From a virus, in the IMG/VR virus record IMGVR_UViG_3300019889_000006, positions 1-38,566 of that record: a DNA stretch of 38,566 nucleotides, one strand, 5' to 3'. Below, piece after piece: positions 24,190 through 32,105 of the stretch. The number at the start of each line of letters is the position of its first letter. Positions within the stretch are counted from its first letter, which is position 1. The notes beneath the pieces were generated by a model that was not told the DNA's origin, made no database searches, and worked only from the letters and a program-made list of their open reading frames with translations. A program made the translations under genes and the position numbers.

Positions 24190-24294
24190 AAGTATTTCTT
24201 GTTACCTTGTTTACGCATTCAATATATCACATTAGATAAATAATAGGAATACCATGAATTTTTTTAATGACTTGTAAATAGTTTTAGCGTTAAA

Positions 24295-24314
24295 TGTAAA
24301 GTAATTATTTTAAA
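24295..24314 (+). promoter_or_regulatory. TGTAAAG-type motif upstream of fibre genes
   Basis: ATGTAAAG followed by TAATTATTTTAA, 26 bases before the ATG at 24329. Similar in form to the motif at 4783. Could mark a separate late promoter for the fibre genes. Low information by itself. Confidence 0.3.
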
Positions 24315-24328
24315 TCTCTGGAGGGGTT

Positions 24329-24802
24329 ATGGCGAAATTAAACTTAAGAACACCAAATTCATATGATGGGCAGCCTGGTACACAATATAAAATGGGAGCA
24401 GTTAGATTTGCTACTGATGTAGAAGCAGCTGCTGGTATTATGAATAATGTAGCCGTAACTCCTGCACAATTATCTGCTTCAGGTGCAGCTGATTTTGCTT
24501 CTCCTCCTGTCATTGGTGATGTTGTACCAAATATTGTAAATGCATCTGGTTTACAAGTTGTTGAAGGAGCTAATGCTAAACAAGGTATTGCAACATTAGT
24601 TGCAGGAACTGTTATTGTAGCAAACACATCTATCACAGCTACTTCACGAATTCAACTAACTGCTCAAACACTTGGAACTGTAACAGTGCCATCAGCATTA
24701 GCTGTATCTGCAAGAACTCCTGGAACTAACTTCACTATTCTAGCATCTGATGTTACAGATACATCAACAGTAGCTTATGAAATTTTTGAACCAGCATCTT
24801 AA
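24329..24802 (+). CDS. Tail fibre-type beta-structured protein
   Basis: 157 residues. The N-terminal GAVRFATDVEAAAGI...AVTPAQL resembles fibre attachment repeats. The C-terminal half (GIATLVAGTVIVANTSITATSRIQLT ... FTILASDVTDTSTVAYEIFEPAS, interrupted) is a widespread fibre-tip domain seen in many phage tail proteins. It probably forms trimeric surface fibres. Very strong ribosome site (GGAGGGG). Confidence 0.75.
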   Translation: MAKLNLRTPNSYDGQPGTQYKMGAVRFATDVEAAAGIMNNVAVTPAQLSASGAADFASPPVIGDVVPNIVNASGLQVVEGANAKQGIATLVAGTVIVANTSITATSRIQLTAQTLGTVTVPSALAVSARTPGTNFTILASDVTDTSTVAYEIFEPAS

Positions 24803-24816
24803 TCTAGGAGATACCA

Positions 24817-25158
24817 ATGTCAGTTAAAAAAGTTAATTTTGATACGTTAAGAACGCTTGCATTTGGAGATATTTCTGGAACCTATGCAGCTGTTGGTACA
24901 GCATTAGGTAATAATCCTAGAATTATTTGTATAACTAATGCAACTGATGCTGCAATGATCTTTAGTGATGATGTTACTAATGCAGTGGGAAAATTATATC
25001 TTCCTGCTAATTCATTTAAATTGTTTGATTTTACTGCAAATATTAATCCTGGAAATGATGATAATTTTGTAATGGCTAACATGACAATTATGTATGTTAA
25101 GCAATTAACTGCTCCTACCACAGGGGCTGTATATATTGAATATGTTTATGGAACCTAA
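24817..25158 (+). CDS. Small beta-rich fibre-associated protein
   Basis: 113 residues, beta-rich, Asn/Thr/Ala-rich (NPRIICITNATDAAMIFSDD; VGKLYLPANSFKLFDFTANI). It lies between two fibre/spike genes and probably forms part of the same appendage or a chaperone. Good ribosome site (TAGGAGATACC). No family assigned. Confidence 0.6.
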   Translation: MSVKKVNFDTLRTLAFGDISGTYAAVGTALGNNPRIICITNATDAAMIFSDDVTNAVGKLYLPANSFKLFDFTANINPGNDDNFVMANMTIMYVKQLTAPTTGAVYIEYVYGT

Positions 25159-25186
25159 ATAAAAAATATTATCATTTGGAGGGAGC

Positions 25187-26809
25187 ATGAGTCAGGCTGG
25201 AGCAATTAATGTAACAGGAGGAGGCGGTGGTGGTGATATTACATTTATTACTGACACAGGAACTACTACAGGAACTGAATTTGGTTTACAAGGGCAGCAA
25301 TATAAAGATGTCCCTGTTATGGAAGTTACTAATCAATTAACAGATATGTTTGTTGCCAATAACTCATGGCAAACTCCTTATGTAGTAGATATCTCTACAG
25401 TTGATGGTGAAAAAGGTACATTCGCAACAATTCAAGATGCTATTGATTCGGCTTTTGCAAATTCTGATGCAAGTGGTGGGAAGTTTGCAACAATCATTTT
25501 AAGAAATGCTGCAATAGGTACATATCAAGAAAGTTTAATTTTTCCTGATGGAAATTTTCATATAAAAAGTTTAATTCCAGCAAATATAAAAAACACTCTT
25601 ATAAATTTTCTTTCTGGAACTCATACTGTACCTGAATCATCTGTTGTTATTTTTGAAAACTTAGGATTAATACCAGAATTAACAGGTACTTTTTTAAACT
25701 CTGGTAAAGTAATTATATATAATTGTTTCTGGCAAAGTGCTAATGACAATGTTACTCCTTCAGCAATATTTTATGCTTATGATTCTAACATCATAGCTTT
25801 AGAATTAACTTCAGGAACTTTCGAAGCGTATGGATGTAATATAAGTTCATCAGGAAGTTTAAGTAATGTTTCGTTTGTAATGAAAGATTGTGATCTTCTT
25901 GTTGGAGCTGATTTTGAATTGAATGGAGTTGCAACAGGATTTTTTATAAATTGTAATAATTTAGCGCTTACTGGTGATACAACAGGAAATATTTCCTTAG
26001 ATTCTGTAACAATTTATCATACTGTAGATTTGGTTAATGCAAATATTCTTTATAATAATATTGGATTTTCTCCTACAGGTTCAGGAACAGAAATATTTTC
26101 AACTATTTTCACAAGTCTTTTTAAAAGACCTACTGAAAGTGGTAATGTTTGGAAAAGAAGGGTATCTGATGTAGAAGTAGATTATATCGTAACTATTGAT
26201 CAATATATAGGAGTAATAACCGCTAATAATAGTAGTTTAACTTTTGTAGATTCAGGATTTGTAAAAGAACAAGTTTGGTATGTATTTGATGAATCTGGTA
26301 CTGCTTCTACTAATCCAAGAACTATAATAGCTGATTCTCCAAGAACTATTAATGGACAACCAAATTTAATTATTGATCAAGATTTTGGATGGGCAATCAT
26401 TACATTTGATGGTGATAATTACTTTGCTTTTACACCAAATCCTAGTGCTGCTCCTGCAAATGGTTATGTAACTTCATGGGAAGTAGCAACTACTGCTACA
26501 CCTGTTAGTATGCAAATTAATACAGGTTATATAAATGAATCTGGTGGTAATGTTACTTATACACTTCCATTAACTTCTCCTACAGGTGCGATTATTAGAA
26601 TTACTCAATCATCAGCAACTGGTGATTGGACTATTGCACAAAATGCAGGACAAAGTATCCATTATTTAGGATCTCCAACAACATCAGGTACTGGTGGTTC
26701 AATAAGTTCTTCATTAGAAGGTACTTCATTAGAACTTGTCTGTACAATTGCTGATACTAAATGGGTAGCTATATCTGATGTAAGTTCTAATTCATTTGTA
26801 ATCGTTTAA
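25187..26809 (+). CDS. Tail spike with beta-helix (pectate-lyase-like) fold
   Basis: 540 residues. Residues about 70-290 show the pattern of a right-handed beta-helix: TFATIQDAIDSAF, then FATIILRNAAIGTYQESLIF, then successive short strands ending in Asn or Cys turns. The C-terminal third carries a fibre-tip domain (GGNVTYTLPLTSPTGAIIRI). Such proteins bind and may cut surface polysaccharide. No catalytic residues can be assigned by eye. Strong ribosome site (TGGAGGGAGC). Confidence 0.7.
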   Translation: MSQAGAINVTGGGGGGDITFITDTGTTTGTEFGLQGQQYKDVPVMEVTNQLTDMFVANNSWQTPYVVDISTVDGEKGTFATIQDAIDSAFANSDASGGKFATIILRNAAIGTYQESLIFPDGNFHIKSLIPANIKNTLINFLSGTHTVPESSVVIFENLGLIPELTGTFLNSGKVIIYNCFWQSANDNVTPSAIFYAYDSNIIALELTSGTFEAYGCNISSSGSLSNVSFVMKDCDLLVGADFELNGVATGFFINCNNLALTGDTTGNISLDSVTIYHTVDLVNANILYNNIGFSPTGSGTEIFSTIFTSLFKRPTESGNVWKRRVSDVEVDYIVTIDQYIGVITANNSSLTFVDSGFVKEQVWYVFDESGTASTNPRTIIADSPRTINGQPNLIIDQDFGWAIITFDGDNYFAFTPNPSAAPANGYVTSWEVATTATPVSMQINTGYINESGGNVTYTLPLTSPTGAIIRITQSSATGDWTIAQNAGQSIHYLGSPTTSGTGGSISSSLEGTSLELVCTIADTKWVAISDVSSNSFVIV

Positions 26810-26819
26810 AGGAAATATC

Positions 26820-27794
26820 ATGGCAAGCTCATCATTAACCGGTTATAGTCCTAATAATCCTCGTAGATATCTAGGACCTAATGTAGCAATTACAACCATT
26901 GTTACAAGAAATAGAGAACCTACAGGAGCTGATATTAAACAGCCTAATACAGGTAAATATTACCCTTTTGGGACATTATGGTTAATTGGTGAGAATCCAA
27001 CTACTGGATCAGTTGGAGATTTATGGTACTTATCTCAAATACAAGCAAATGTAGCGTATTGGATTCAATTTGATTCAGGTGATACAGAACTAGAAACTCT
27101 TACAGGAGATTCTGGTGGTGCAATTCCAAGTGATGCAAATCATAATATCGATATTAAATCTGATGCAAATTTTACTGCTTTAGATGGCACAGGTATCATT
27201 ACTGGAGCTGGAAATCAACTAACATTAGATTTAACTCGCGCATTAGCATCTCCCCAACCAATTGGTACTACAGTGCCGAGTAGTGGCAGTTTTACAGGAC
27301 TTGGATTAGGTGTTATTCCTCCAGTTTCTGGTATAGAATTAGCAAATACTAATGGAATTACATACGATACTCCAGCAGCAGGCGCTGGTACAACTCCTAC
27401 ATCTAATACACAATTGATTTATGAAGAAGGAGAATTCACTCCAGTAATGTTTGGAGAAACCACTCCTGGAACTACTATCTATACTGATCAAGTAGGTAGA
27501 TATGTAAGAATTGGTAACTGGGTATGGATACAATATTTCGTTGGAATATCATCAGCAACTGGTACAGGGAATGCTAATTTCTTAATGCCTTTTGTGTGTG
27601 AAAATACAACAATTATTCCTCAATCATTAGGTTCTAAGCAAGCAGTCGCTACTAATGAATTAAATTTAATGCAATCGATTATTAATCCAAATACTTTGAT
27701 TGCTCATTTAAGAGCTGAAGGCGCAACAACTGTATATCAAGTTGAGAATGTAGCAACATTTTATAATGGAAGTTTATTTTATAGAACTGTGTAA
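26820..27794 (+). CDS. Tail fibre protein
   Basis: 324 residues, beta-rich, with repeats of Thr, Gly and Asn. The middle (LGVIPPVSGIELANTNGITYD) and C-terminal domain (FTPVMFGETTPGTTIYTDQV, then GRYVRIGNWVWIQYFV) match common fibre C-terminal domains of phages and prophages. It is the last gene of the late operon and is followed by a strong terminator. Confidence 0.75.
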   Translation: MASSSLTGYSPNNPRRYLGPNVAITTIVTRNREPTGADIKQPNTGKYYPFGTLWLIGENPTTGSVGDLWYLSQIQANVAYWIQFDSGDTELETLTGDSGGAIPSDANHNIDIKSDANFTALDGTGIITGAGNQLTLDLTRALASPQPIGTTVPSSGSFTGLGLGVIPPVSGIELANTNGITYDTPAAGAGTTPTSNTQLIYEEGEFTPVMFGETTPGTTIYTDQVGRYVRIGNWVWIQYFVGISSATGTGNANFLMPFVCENTTIIPQSLGSKQAVATNELNLMQSIINPNTLIAHLRAEGATTVYQVENVATFYNGSLFYRTV

Positions 27795-27796
27795 TA

Positions 27797-27827
27797 AAAA
27801 AAACTGATGTTTTGCATCAGTTTTTAT
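27797..27827. terminator. Bidirectional Rho-independent terminator
   Basis: ACTGATG (27803-27809) pairs with CATCAGT (27815-27821). A-run on the left and T-run on the right. It ends both the rightward late operon (26820-27794) and the leftward operon that finishes at 27843. Confidence 0.9.
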
Positions 27828-27842
27828 AAGAGATAAAGAAAA

Positions 27843-28010
27843 TCAATTAGACTTTTTACCTTTTACAGCCATCTTTTCCATTTTCTCTTTACCATATTTT
27901 GCCATACCAGCTTTTGCAGCTACCGCTGCTGGATTAGCAGCTCCTGACTTTGCAGCAGCTCTTTCTACAGCTTTAAATCTAGCGCCTGATCCTAATTTAG
28001 CTTTTGCCAT
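27843..28010 (-). CDS. Small Ala/Lys-rich conserved phage protein
   Basis: 55 residues. MAKAKLGSGARFKAVERAAA at the start, then NPAAVAAKAGMAKYGKEKM, a pattern of a widespread small protein of phages and prophages found next to other small virion genes. Helical, basic. Clear ribosome site (AGAGGGG). Overlaps the preceding gene by 14 bases. Role unknown; perhaps a virion DNA-binding protein. Confidence 0.75.
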   Translation of the reverse strand: MAKAKLGSGARFKAVERAAAKSGAANPAAVAAKAGMAKYGKEKMEKMAVKGKKSN

Positions 28011-28158
28011 GAATAACCCCTCTTTGTTTTTTAAAATCTTCCATCACTTCTTTAAGAACTTCTTTTTTTTCTACAGCTGTTAGGCTGTTTTTTTGGAATA
28101 TCTTGTTTAACCAAGATACTTTTTTTGCTTTTTCTAACTGTTTCGGGTCGTTTTCCAT
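27997..28158 (-). CDS. Small basic helical protein
   Basis: 53 residues, starting MENDPKQLEKAKKVSWLNKI, strongly charged. Strong ribosome site (TATAGGAGATA). It ends inside the next gene. No family recognised. Confidence 0.65.
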   Translation of the reverse strand: MENDPKQLEKAKKVSWLNKIFQKNSLTAVEKKEVLKEVMEDFKKQRGVIHGKS

Positions 28159-28212
28159 TATCTCCTATAAGTGTAATTTCTTCTTCAGTAAGTAAATTTA
28201 TTACAAAATCTT

Positions 28213-28344
28213 CTATCTCTTCTTGCTCTTTCCTGCTTTGCTGTAGGCTATCGCAGCTGCTTGATTCACTGGTTTCCCTGCGCGAATTTCCGTTGCTATA
28301 TTTTGAGATATCACTTTTTTCGATTTTCCTGTTTTTAGGGGCAT
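28213..28344 (-). CDS. Small conserved phage protein (MPLKxGKSKK type)
   Basis: 43 residues: [20 protein letters not shown], then [20 protein letters not shown]. This is the pattern of a very common small basic phage/plasmid protein of unknown function. Good ribosome site (AAAGGAATT). A longer frame on the same strand (28052-28396) overlaps it but reads as low-complexity Ser/Lys/Arg sequence and is rejected. Confidence 0.8.
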   Translation of the reverse strand: MPLKTGKSKKVISQNIATEIRAGKPVNQAAAIAYSKAGKSKKR

Positions 28345-28406
28345 AATTCCTTTCCTCATATTTATTCATGTATTTTTGACACTTCTTTGAATGCATAAAT
28401 TTCCTT

Positions 28407-28427
28407 AATGTAAATCCGCTTTACATT
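28407..28427 (-). promoter_or_regulatory. 21-bp dyad, copy B, 10 nt before ATG
   Basis: Identical, on the minus strand, to the dyad at 20268-20288, again followed by ten bases with AAGGA and then an ATG (28396). It lies upstream of the small genes 28344-27843 and overlaps the stop codon of 28421. The frame opened at 28396 is doubtful, so a leader peptide or a shared control point for the small genes is likely. Confidence 0.6.
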
Positions 28428-28666
28428 TGTTTTCTTTTCCAAGATAAAATATTGTCACTTCTTTTAATATTGCATCCATCCCAGTTTTGTCCAGTAGACC
28501 AACCATGACAAATATCTTTACCTTCGATTTTAAGAAACACTAAATCATAATCTTCAGGTAAATATTTACTTGCATCAGCCCATCCTTCTTTATCATAGAT
28601 AACATCTCTATAAAAAAATGATGGTGCATTATTTTTTAATCTTGTTAATCCAACTTTTTTAATCAT
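28421..28666 (-). CDS. DUF551-like small protein (fourth copy, divergent)
   Basis: 81 residues. After an N-terminal extension (MIKKVGLTRLKNNAPSFFYR), the core GWADASKYLPEDYDLVFLKI ... HGWSTGQNWDG ... NILSWKRK follows the DUF551 layout with the usual HWMPLP ending degraded. Start overlaps the lipoprotein stop as ATGA. Function unknown. Confidence 0.65.
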   Translation of the reverse strand: MIKKVGLTRLKNNAPSFFYRDVIYDKEGWADASKYLPEDYDLVFLKIEGKDICHGWSTGQNWDGCNIKRSDNILSWKRKQM

Positions 28667-28833
28667 AAATATGGAATAGATGTTAAAGATGATGGAATAG
28701 TAACATTAGTAGATGGAGTATTTGTTTGTGTTTCATCAACTATATCAGTAGCCATACCTTCCGTATGAACCATTGTTATGGAATAAGTACAGCTAGTTAA
28801 AATGAATATTATAAAGAAGATAATCAGTTTCAT
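28663..28833 (-). CDS. Small lipoprotein
   Basis: 56 residues. A signal peptide MKLIIFFIIFILTSC ends in a lipobox (LTSC, Cys15), so the mature peptide of 42 residues should be lipidated. The mature part is Thr/Ser/Pro-rich (YSITMVHTEGMATDIVDETQ). Small lipoproteins with this HTEG-ATD phrase recur in phages. Rz1-like spanin activity is a possibility, but no Rz partner was found. Coupled to its neighbours by ATGA overlaps on both sides. Ribosome site GGAGG. Confidence 0.75.
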   Translation of the reverse strand: MKLIIFFIIFILTSCTYSITMVHTEGMATDIVDETQTNTPSTNVTIPSSLTSIPYL

Positions 28834-29504
28834 TTTTCCTCCAATTTTTTACTTTTATTTTTCCAAATATTAAATTTTTCAAAGAGTTTTTTCTCATCAG
28901 ATAATAGTTCTTTAATAGTTTGAATAACTGACCAATCAAAGTGTTTTTTAACAATTTTAAGATATTCCATTGCTAAATGTTTATCTTCTTTATCAAACAA
29001 TTTAAAAAATCTTTGAATATATTCATTTTCATTTTCTTTATTTGAATCAATTAATTCAGACTTTTTACTTTTGTTTTGTTGATCGTATTTACCTCTTCCA
29101 ACTGCAGTTTCTCCATCATCATCTTCTGATACTAATCCGAGTAATGTAGATATAGAGTATCTACGCATATAGGTTACTGAAGCACCAAGTCCTTGACTAT
29201 CGGATTTAGGATTTAAAATAGGGAAATAAGATTTAAGCCATTGTCCACTTTCAGGATGAATTAATGTTGACACCATCATTGGCTCCGTGAAGCTACCATT
29301 ACCTGCTTGAACTAGTATTAACCCGTTATTAAGTAGATGTTCTTCTGATGCGTCTATATATGCGTTTAATGATGCATAGTTTGATTTATGGAAAGGGTTT
29401 TTAGAATCTTTTTTTACCGTTCCAATTTCTTGTTTAGCCTTCATTAATTTTTCTAATACAATATCAATTTTAACACTTGTTTCAGGAAACAAATTCATAT
29501 TCAT
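28830..29504 (-). CDS. erf: ERF-family ssDNA annealing protein
   Basis: 224 residues. The segment FHKSNYASLNAYIDASEEHL, then GLGASVTYMRRYSISTLLGL and SEDDDGE, is the ERF domain signature. It anneals complementary single strands during phage recombination, fed by the exonuclease encoded just upstream. The C-terminal 80 residues are charged and helical. Good ribosome site (AAGGAAG). In P22, ERF supports circularisation. Confidence 0.92.
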   Translation of the reverse strand: MNMNLFPETSVKIDIVLEKLMKAKQEIGTVKKDSKNPFHKSNYASLNAYIDASEEHLLNNGLILVQAGNGSFTEPMMVSTLIHPESGQWLKSYFPILNPKSDSQGLGASVTYMRRYSISTLLGLVSEDDDGETAVGRGKYDQQNKSKKSELIDSNKENENEYIQRFFKLFDKEDKHLAMEYLKIVKKHFDWSVIQTIKELLSDEKKLFEKFNIWKNKSKKLEEK

Positions 29505-29506
29505 TT

Positions 29507-30244
29507 TTACTTCCTTGTTTGGCTTTTTTTTGCTTCTTCATTCCAATCTTCAAGAGTCATAGCATCACCATAATCATTTTTTCCATTTCTTCTTGATACT
29601 GGAGTTTCTCTTTCTTTTTTCTCAAGATCTATTGGTTTAGGATTTTTTCTCCATTTATCCAATCTTTCCTGCATTTTTTCTGTGAGATTGTTCATTTTTT
29701 GTTCCTTATGGTAGAAGTGGATATATGTTGTGTAAATAGCAAAAAAAAAATAATCATTAACGTCATATTCATAAATCTTTGGTTCTTTACCTTGTTTATT
29801 TAGATGTAAGAAAAATATCTTCTTGATGTCATAGCCAGATTTTTTAGCTAGATAAGCATATGCACATCCTTGAGCCGACCATGTTTTTGAGGGTTTAGAA
29901 GAAGTTTTAATATCTACAATAGCAAGTCCTTCCTCTGTTCTTATGATAAAGTCTACTTGGCCAGTAAAACAAAGTTGATCGTCCCAGAATCTTTTTTCAA
30001 TTTCTATTATTTTGATATCAGTCTCAAACCACTTTTTAAAGGATTCAACATATCCCCATGTTTCATCATCAGTTCCTATTTCACCAATCCCAGAAGCAAT
30101 TCCTTCACATATCTTATGAACTTTAGTGCCTCTTCTAGCTGCATTTTCTAAAACATCAGGATTTATATGTTGAAGACCAGAGAACGGATACAGAACCTTG
30201 GTAACTCTTAAGTAGTTTTCTCTAGACTTTTCTTTCTTGAACAT
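29507..30244 (-). CDS. PD-(D/E)XK exonuclease (RecB/Cas4-like)
   Basis: 245 residues. RRGTKVHKICEGIA near 38-50, FTGQVDFI (Asp98) and VDIKTSSK (Asp111, Lys113) form the PD-(D/E)XK active site, and QGCAYAYLAKKSG follows as in YqaJ/RecB-type nucleases. It is expected to resect double-stranded ends for ERF. The weak ribosome site and the neighbouring small TM gene upstream leave the start slightly uncertain. Confidence 0.85.
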   Translation of the reverse strand: MFKKEKSRENYLRVTKVLYPFSGLQHINPDVLENAARRGTKVHKICEGIASGIGEIGTDDETWGYVESFKKWFETDIKIIEIEKRFWDDQLCFTGQVDFIIRTEEGLAIVDIKTSSKPSKTWSAQGCAYAYLAKKSGYDIKKIFFLHLNKQGKEPKIYEYDVNDYFFFAIYTTYIHFYHKEQKMNNLTEKMQERLDKWRKNPKPIDLEKKERETPVSRRNGKNDYGDAMTLEDWNEEAKKSQTRK

Positions 30245-30260
30245 GTAAAGTTTCTTCGTT

Positions 30261-30386
30261 CTATGATAAGGAAGAAATGTAGAGAAAACATAAAGTAGCT
30301 ATGAGCAGGAAAAGCCCTACTCTTATTGAGCATTTTATGAATAACGGATCAATGCCATTCAAAATCTCTTTCCAAACTTCTTTCAT
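30261..30386 (-). CDS. Tiny single-TM protein
   Basis: 41 residues, MKEVWKEILNGIDPLFIKCS, then a hydrophobic helix (VGLFLLIATLCFLYI). First gene of the leftward recombination operon. A TATAAT hexamer (minus strand, 30423-30418) lies 32 bases upstream. AGG at moderate distance. Family unknown. Confidence 0.5.
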   Translation of the reverse strand: MKEVWKEILNGIDPLFIKCSIRVGLFLLIATLCFLYISSLS

Positions 30387-30799
30387 ATGATAAAACCTAA
30401 ATTAAAATTTTAATTATATTATAACGTAACAGAATTAGCTCTCTGTAACAAGTTTTTTTTAAAAAAAAACTTTGAATATATGTAGATTTTTTATGAAAAA
30501 AATGTTAAATAAATATTTGATAAAAAATATTTGTTATTCTCAAGAAGAAAAATATTTATTTTTAAGAAAAATCTGGATTTATTTTAAAGAAAGAATTACT
30601 TTGATCAGAAAAAAAATACCCCTCATTAGAGGGGTATAGCATCTGGGCTCTATATAGAAGAGCAGATAGAACAAAAAAGTATAAACAATTCTAATGATAA
30701 CTAATTTCCCGTTACTATCAAAAGAAACAATCTTGAAAGAGATTTATACGAAAAATTCTATCTCACTTCTATCCATTTTGTCCAGAGTAAATTTAATTT
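30387..30799. other. AT-rich divergent control region
   Basis: About 400 bases between the leftward recombination operon and the rightward replication operon. It holds a minus-strand TATAAT (30418-30423), an A/T palindrome around 30451-30472 flanked by AAG and CTT, a 17-bp string (30500-30516) also found at 8235-8251, and a minus-strand terminator (30607-30637). Rightward promoters were not recognised with confidence. Confidence 0.5.
30607..30637 (-). terminator. Rho-independent terminator reading leftward
   Basis: ATACCCCTC and GAGGGGTAT (30616-30637) form a perfect 9-bp stem with loop ATTA. An 8-base A-run lies on its left, which is a T-run on the minus strand. It therefore stops leftward transcripts started to its right, upstream of the leftward operon. 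A short leader or sRNA is implied. Confidence 0.8.
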
Positions 30800-31081
30800 A
30801 TGAGGATTATGGATCTATTCACCATCGTTACACAAGAGATTCTAGAACGTATCTCAAGACACTGCCCCGAGTCACTTTCTGCTTATCTTCAATGCATAAA
30901 TAGGGCCGATTCTAGCGGAAATATTTTTTTCTCAAGACACATGATTGAAGTCGATCTTTCGGAAAATTGGGCACCTTTTAAGAATAAAATAAAGAAACTT
31001 GCTAGAGAAAATCTCCTAGAATGGCAAATAATTAATAATGGAATCTCAATAACTTTGGCGGATATTCATGCAAATGAGTAA
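30800..31081 (+). CDS. Hypothetical protein, first gene of replication operon
   Basis: 93 residues. Core MDLFTIVTQEILERISRHCP, then YLQCINRADSSGNIFFSRHM and IKKLARENLLEWQI, which looks like a helical, winged-helix-type DNA-binding protein. Start at ATG 30800 or 30809 (the latter has GAGG, but too close). Function unknown. Confidence 0.65.
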   Translation: MRIMDLFTIVTQEILERISRHCPESLSAYLQCINRADSSGNIFFSRHMIEVDLSENWAPFKNKIKKLARENLLEWQIINNGISITLADIHANE

Positions 31082-31355
31082 ATATTTCATTTGTTGCGAA
31101 CAATGTTTCGAAACAATTTGTAGAAAAAATACAAGAGCTGGAAAAGTTTGGATGGATATTTGTGCGATGCACATGTCAATTGGTGAAATATTTCTAATTG
31201 AAAATACAGAATCTCAAGAATTAAAATATTTAGAAAATTTAGGTTTTCTTATTTCAACTGATACAAATAATGGAATTTTATTACGCATCAAAGGACATAT
31301 CTTTACCGATGATGGGCAAGATTTCTTTTGTTTAAAGGGTGGAAATCATGTCTAA
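31068..31355 (+). CDS. Cys-rich small protein
   Basis: 95 residues, with ICCEQCFETIC near the N-terminus and CAMH later; a possible zinc site, then a beta-rich domain. GGCGGA lies before the ATG. It overlaps the previous gene by 14 bases. Family unknown. Confidence 0.65.
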   Translation: MQMSKYFICCEQCFETICRKNTRAGKVWMDICAMHMSIGEIFLIENTESQELKYLENLGFLISTDTNNGILLRIKGHIFTDDGQDFFCLKGGNHV

Positions 31356-31725
31356 TTTTAAAATATGCACTAAGTGTCATGAAGCCAAAAAAGCATTAGA
31401 AGAATTCTATCAATGTTTAGGAAAGTATAGAAGTGAATGCAAATCATGTACGATTAAAAGAAATGTGAAATATCAAAGAGAAAATAAAACCTCCAAGAGA
31501 TATGATTATGCCTCTCGAAGGCTTTACATGAGAAAATATTATTATAATAACAAACTCAAATTCGCCCAGTATCGTGCCGAATTTAAGAAGCGTTATCCAA
31601 ACTATTATAAACAATATTTCAAGAAAAACAAGAAAAATAAAAATGAGGAGCAGAAGCCCCTCATTAAAACAAGTTTAACAACATGTATTCAACATAACAA
31701 CAATCAAACTAACCTTAAAAAGTAA
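31348..31725 (+). CDS. Zinc-finger (HNH-type N-terminus) basic protein
   Basis: 125 residues. CTKCHEAKKALEEFYQC, then ECKSC, is the paired-CxxC zinc ribbon often found at the front of phage HNH endonucleases. No HNH catalytic core (HH...N...H) was found in the basic, Tyr/Lys-rich remainder, so it is probably a DNA-binding relic or regulator. ATG 31348 is preferred over GTG 31339 because of GGTGGAAAT. Confidence 0.65.
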   Translation: MSNFKICTKCHEAKKALEEFYQCLGKYRSECKSCTIKRNVKYQRENKTSKRYDYASRRLYMRKYYYNNKLKFAQYRAEFKKRYPNYYKQYFKKNKKNKNEEQKPLIKTSLTTCIQHNNNQTNLKK

Positions 31726-31738
31726 AACTTAAAAATGT

Positions 31739-31798
31739 AATTATAAATTCACATAAGGATAACACAATTATAAATTCACATAAGGATAACACAATTAT
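31739..31798 (+). repeat. 27-bp tandem repeat containing duplicated ribosome site
   Basis: Two exact 27-bp units (31739-31765, 31766-31792) plus six bases of a third. Each unit carries AAGGATAACAC. The second stands correctly before the ATG at 31797; the first would precede ATA instead. A recent duplication of the translation-start region. Confidence 0.85.
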
Positions 31799-32105
31799 GT
31801 CAGGAAAAGAAATTTCAGTCAACGAAGATATTTTCGATACAGTTTCAATTGATATTGAAGATGAATCTTTAAAATATACAATTGTTCCTAATTCTCTAAT
31901 AAGAGATATGGAAATTTCTCCAAATTGTAGATGGTTAATAATTCATCTACTTAGTCTTAAATCAATTCGCATAATTAAATTATGTGAATTATATGAATAT
32001 ACCAAGAAATTTATAGGAAAAGATCATGTAAGAAAAGCTCTAAAAGAAGCTATTCAATCTGGTTATATCGAAAAAACTATTGATGGAGCTTATTATGTCA
32101 GATGA
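31797..32105 (+). CDS. Winged-helix replication-region protein
   Basis: 102 residues. YTIVPNSLIRDMEISPNCRW, then LIIHLLSLKSIRI and VRKALKEAIQSGYIEKT, resemble the N-terminal winged helix of phage replication initiators but without a further domain. It may assist or regulate initiation. Overlaps the next gene by 11 bases. Confidence 0.65.
   Translation: MSGKEISVNEDIFDTVSIDIEDESLKYTIVPNSLIRDMEISPNCRWLIIHLLSLKSIRIIKLCELYEYTKKFIGKDHVRKALKEAIQSGYIEKTIDGAYYVR

Larger units (their letters stand above)
24027..24328. other. Intergenic region before tail-fibre genes
   Basis: About 300 AT-rich bases. They hold a small leftward reading frame (24076-24189) and, near the right end, an ATGTAAAG motif (24295-24302) and a strong GGAGGGG ribosome site for 24329. 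No clear terminator was found after the 24026 stop. Confidence 0.6.

Noticed and set aside
24310-24636. 108-codon leftward frame under the fibre gene
   Set aside because: Antisense shadow of a well supported fibre protein with a strong ribosome site.
28052-28396. 114-codon leftward frame
   Set aside because: Composition is unlike a normal protein and it overlaps two small genes with strong ribosome sites and family-like sequences in another frame. Kept only as a possible leader (see findings).
30243-30250. ATGTAAAG on the plus strand at the exonuclease start
   Set aside because: It points away from any rightward gene start within 500 bases and partly is the exonuclease start codon read backwards.
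30694-30903. 69-codon rightward frame
   Set aside because: It overlaps the better supported 30800 gene in another frame and lacks a ribosome site.
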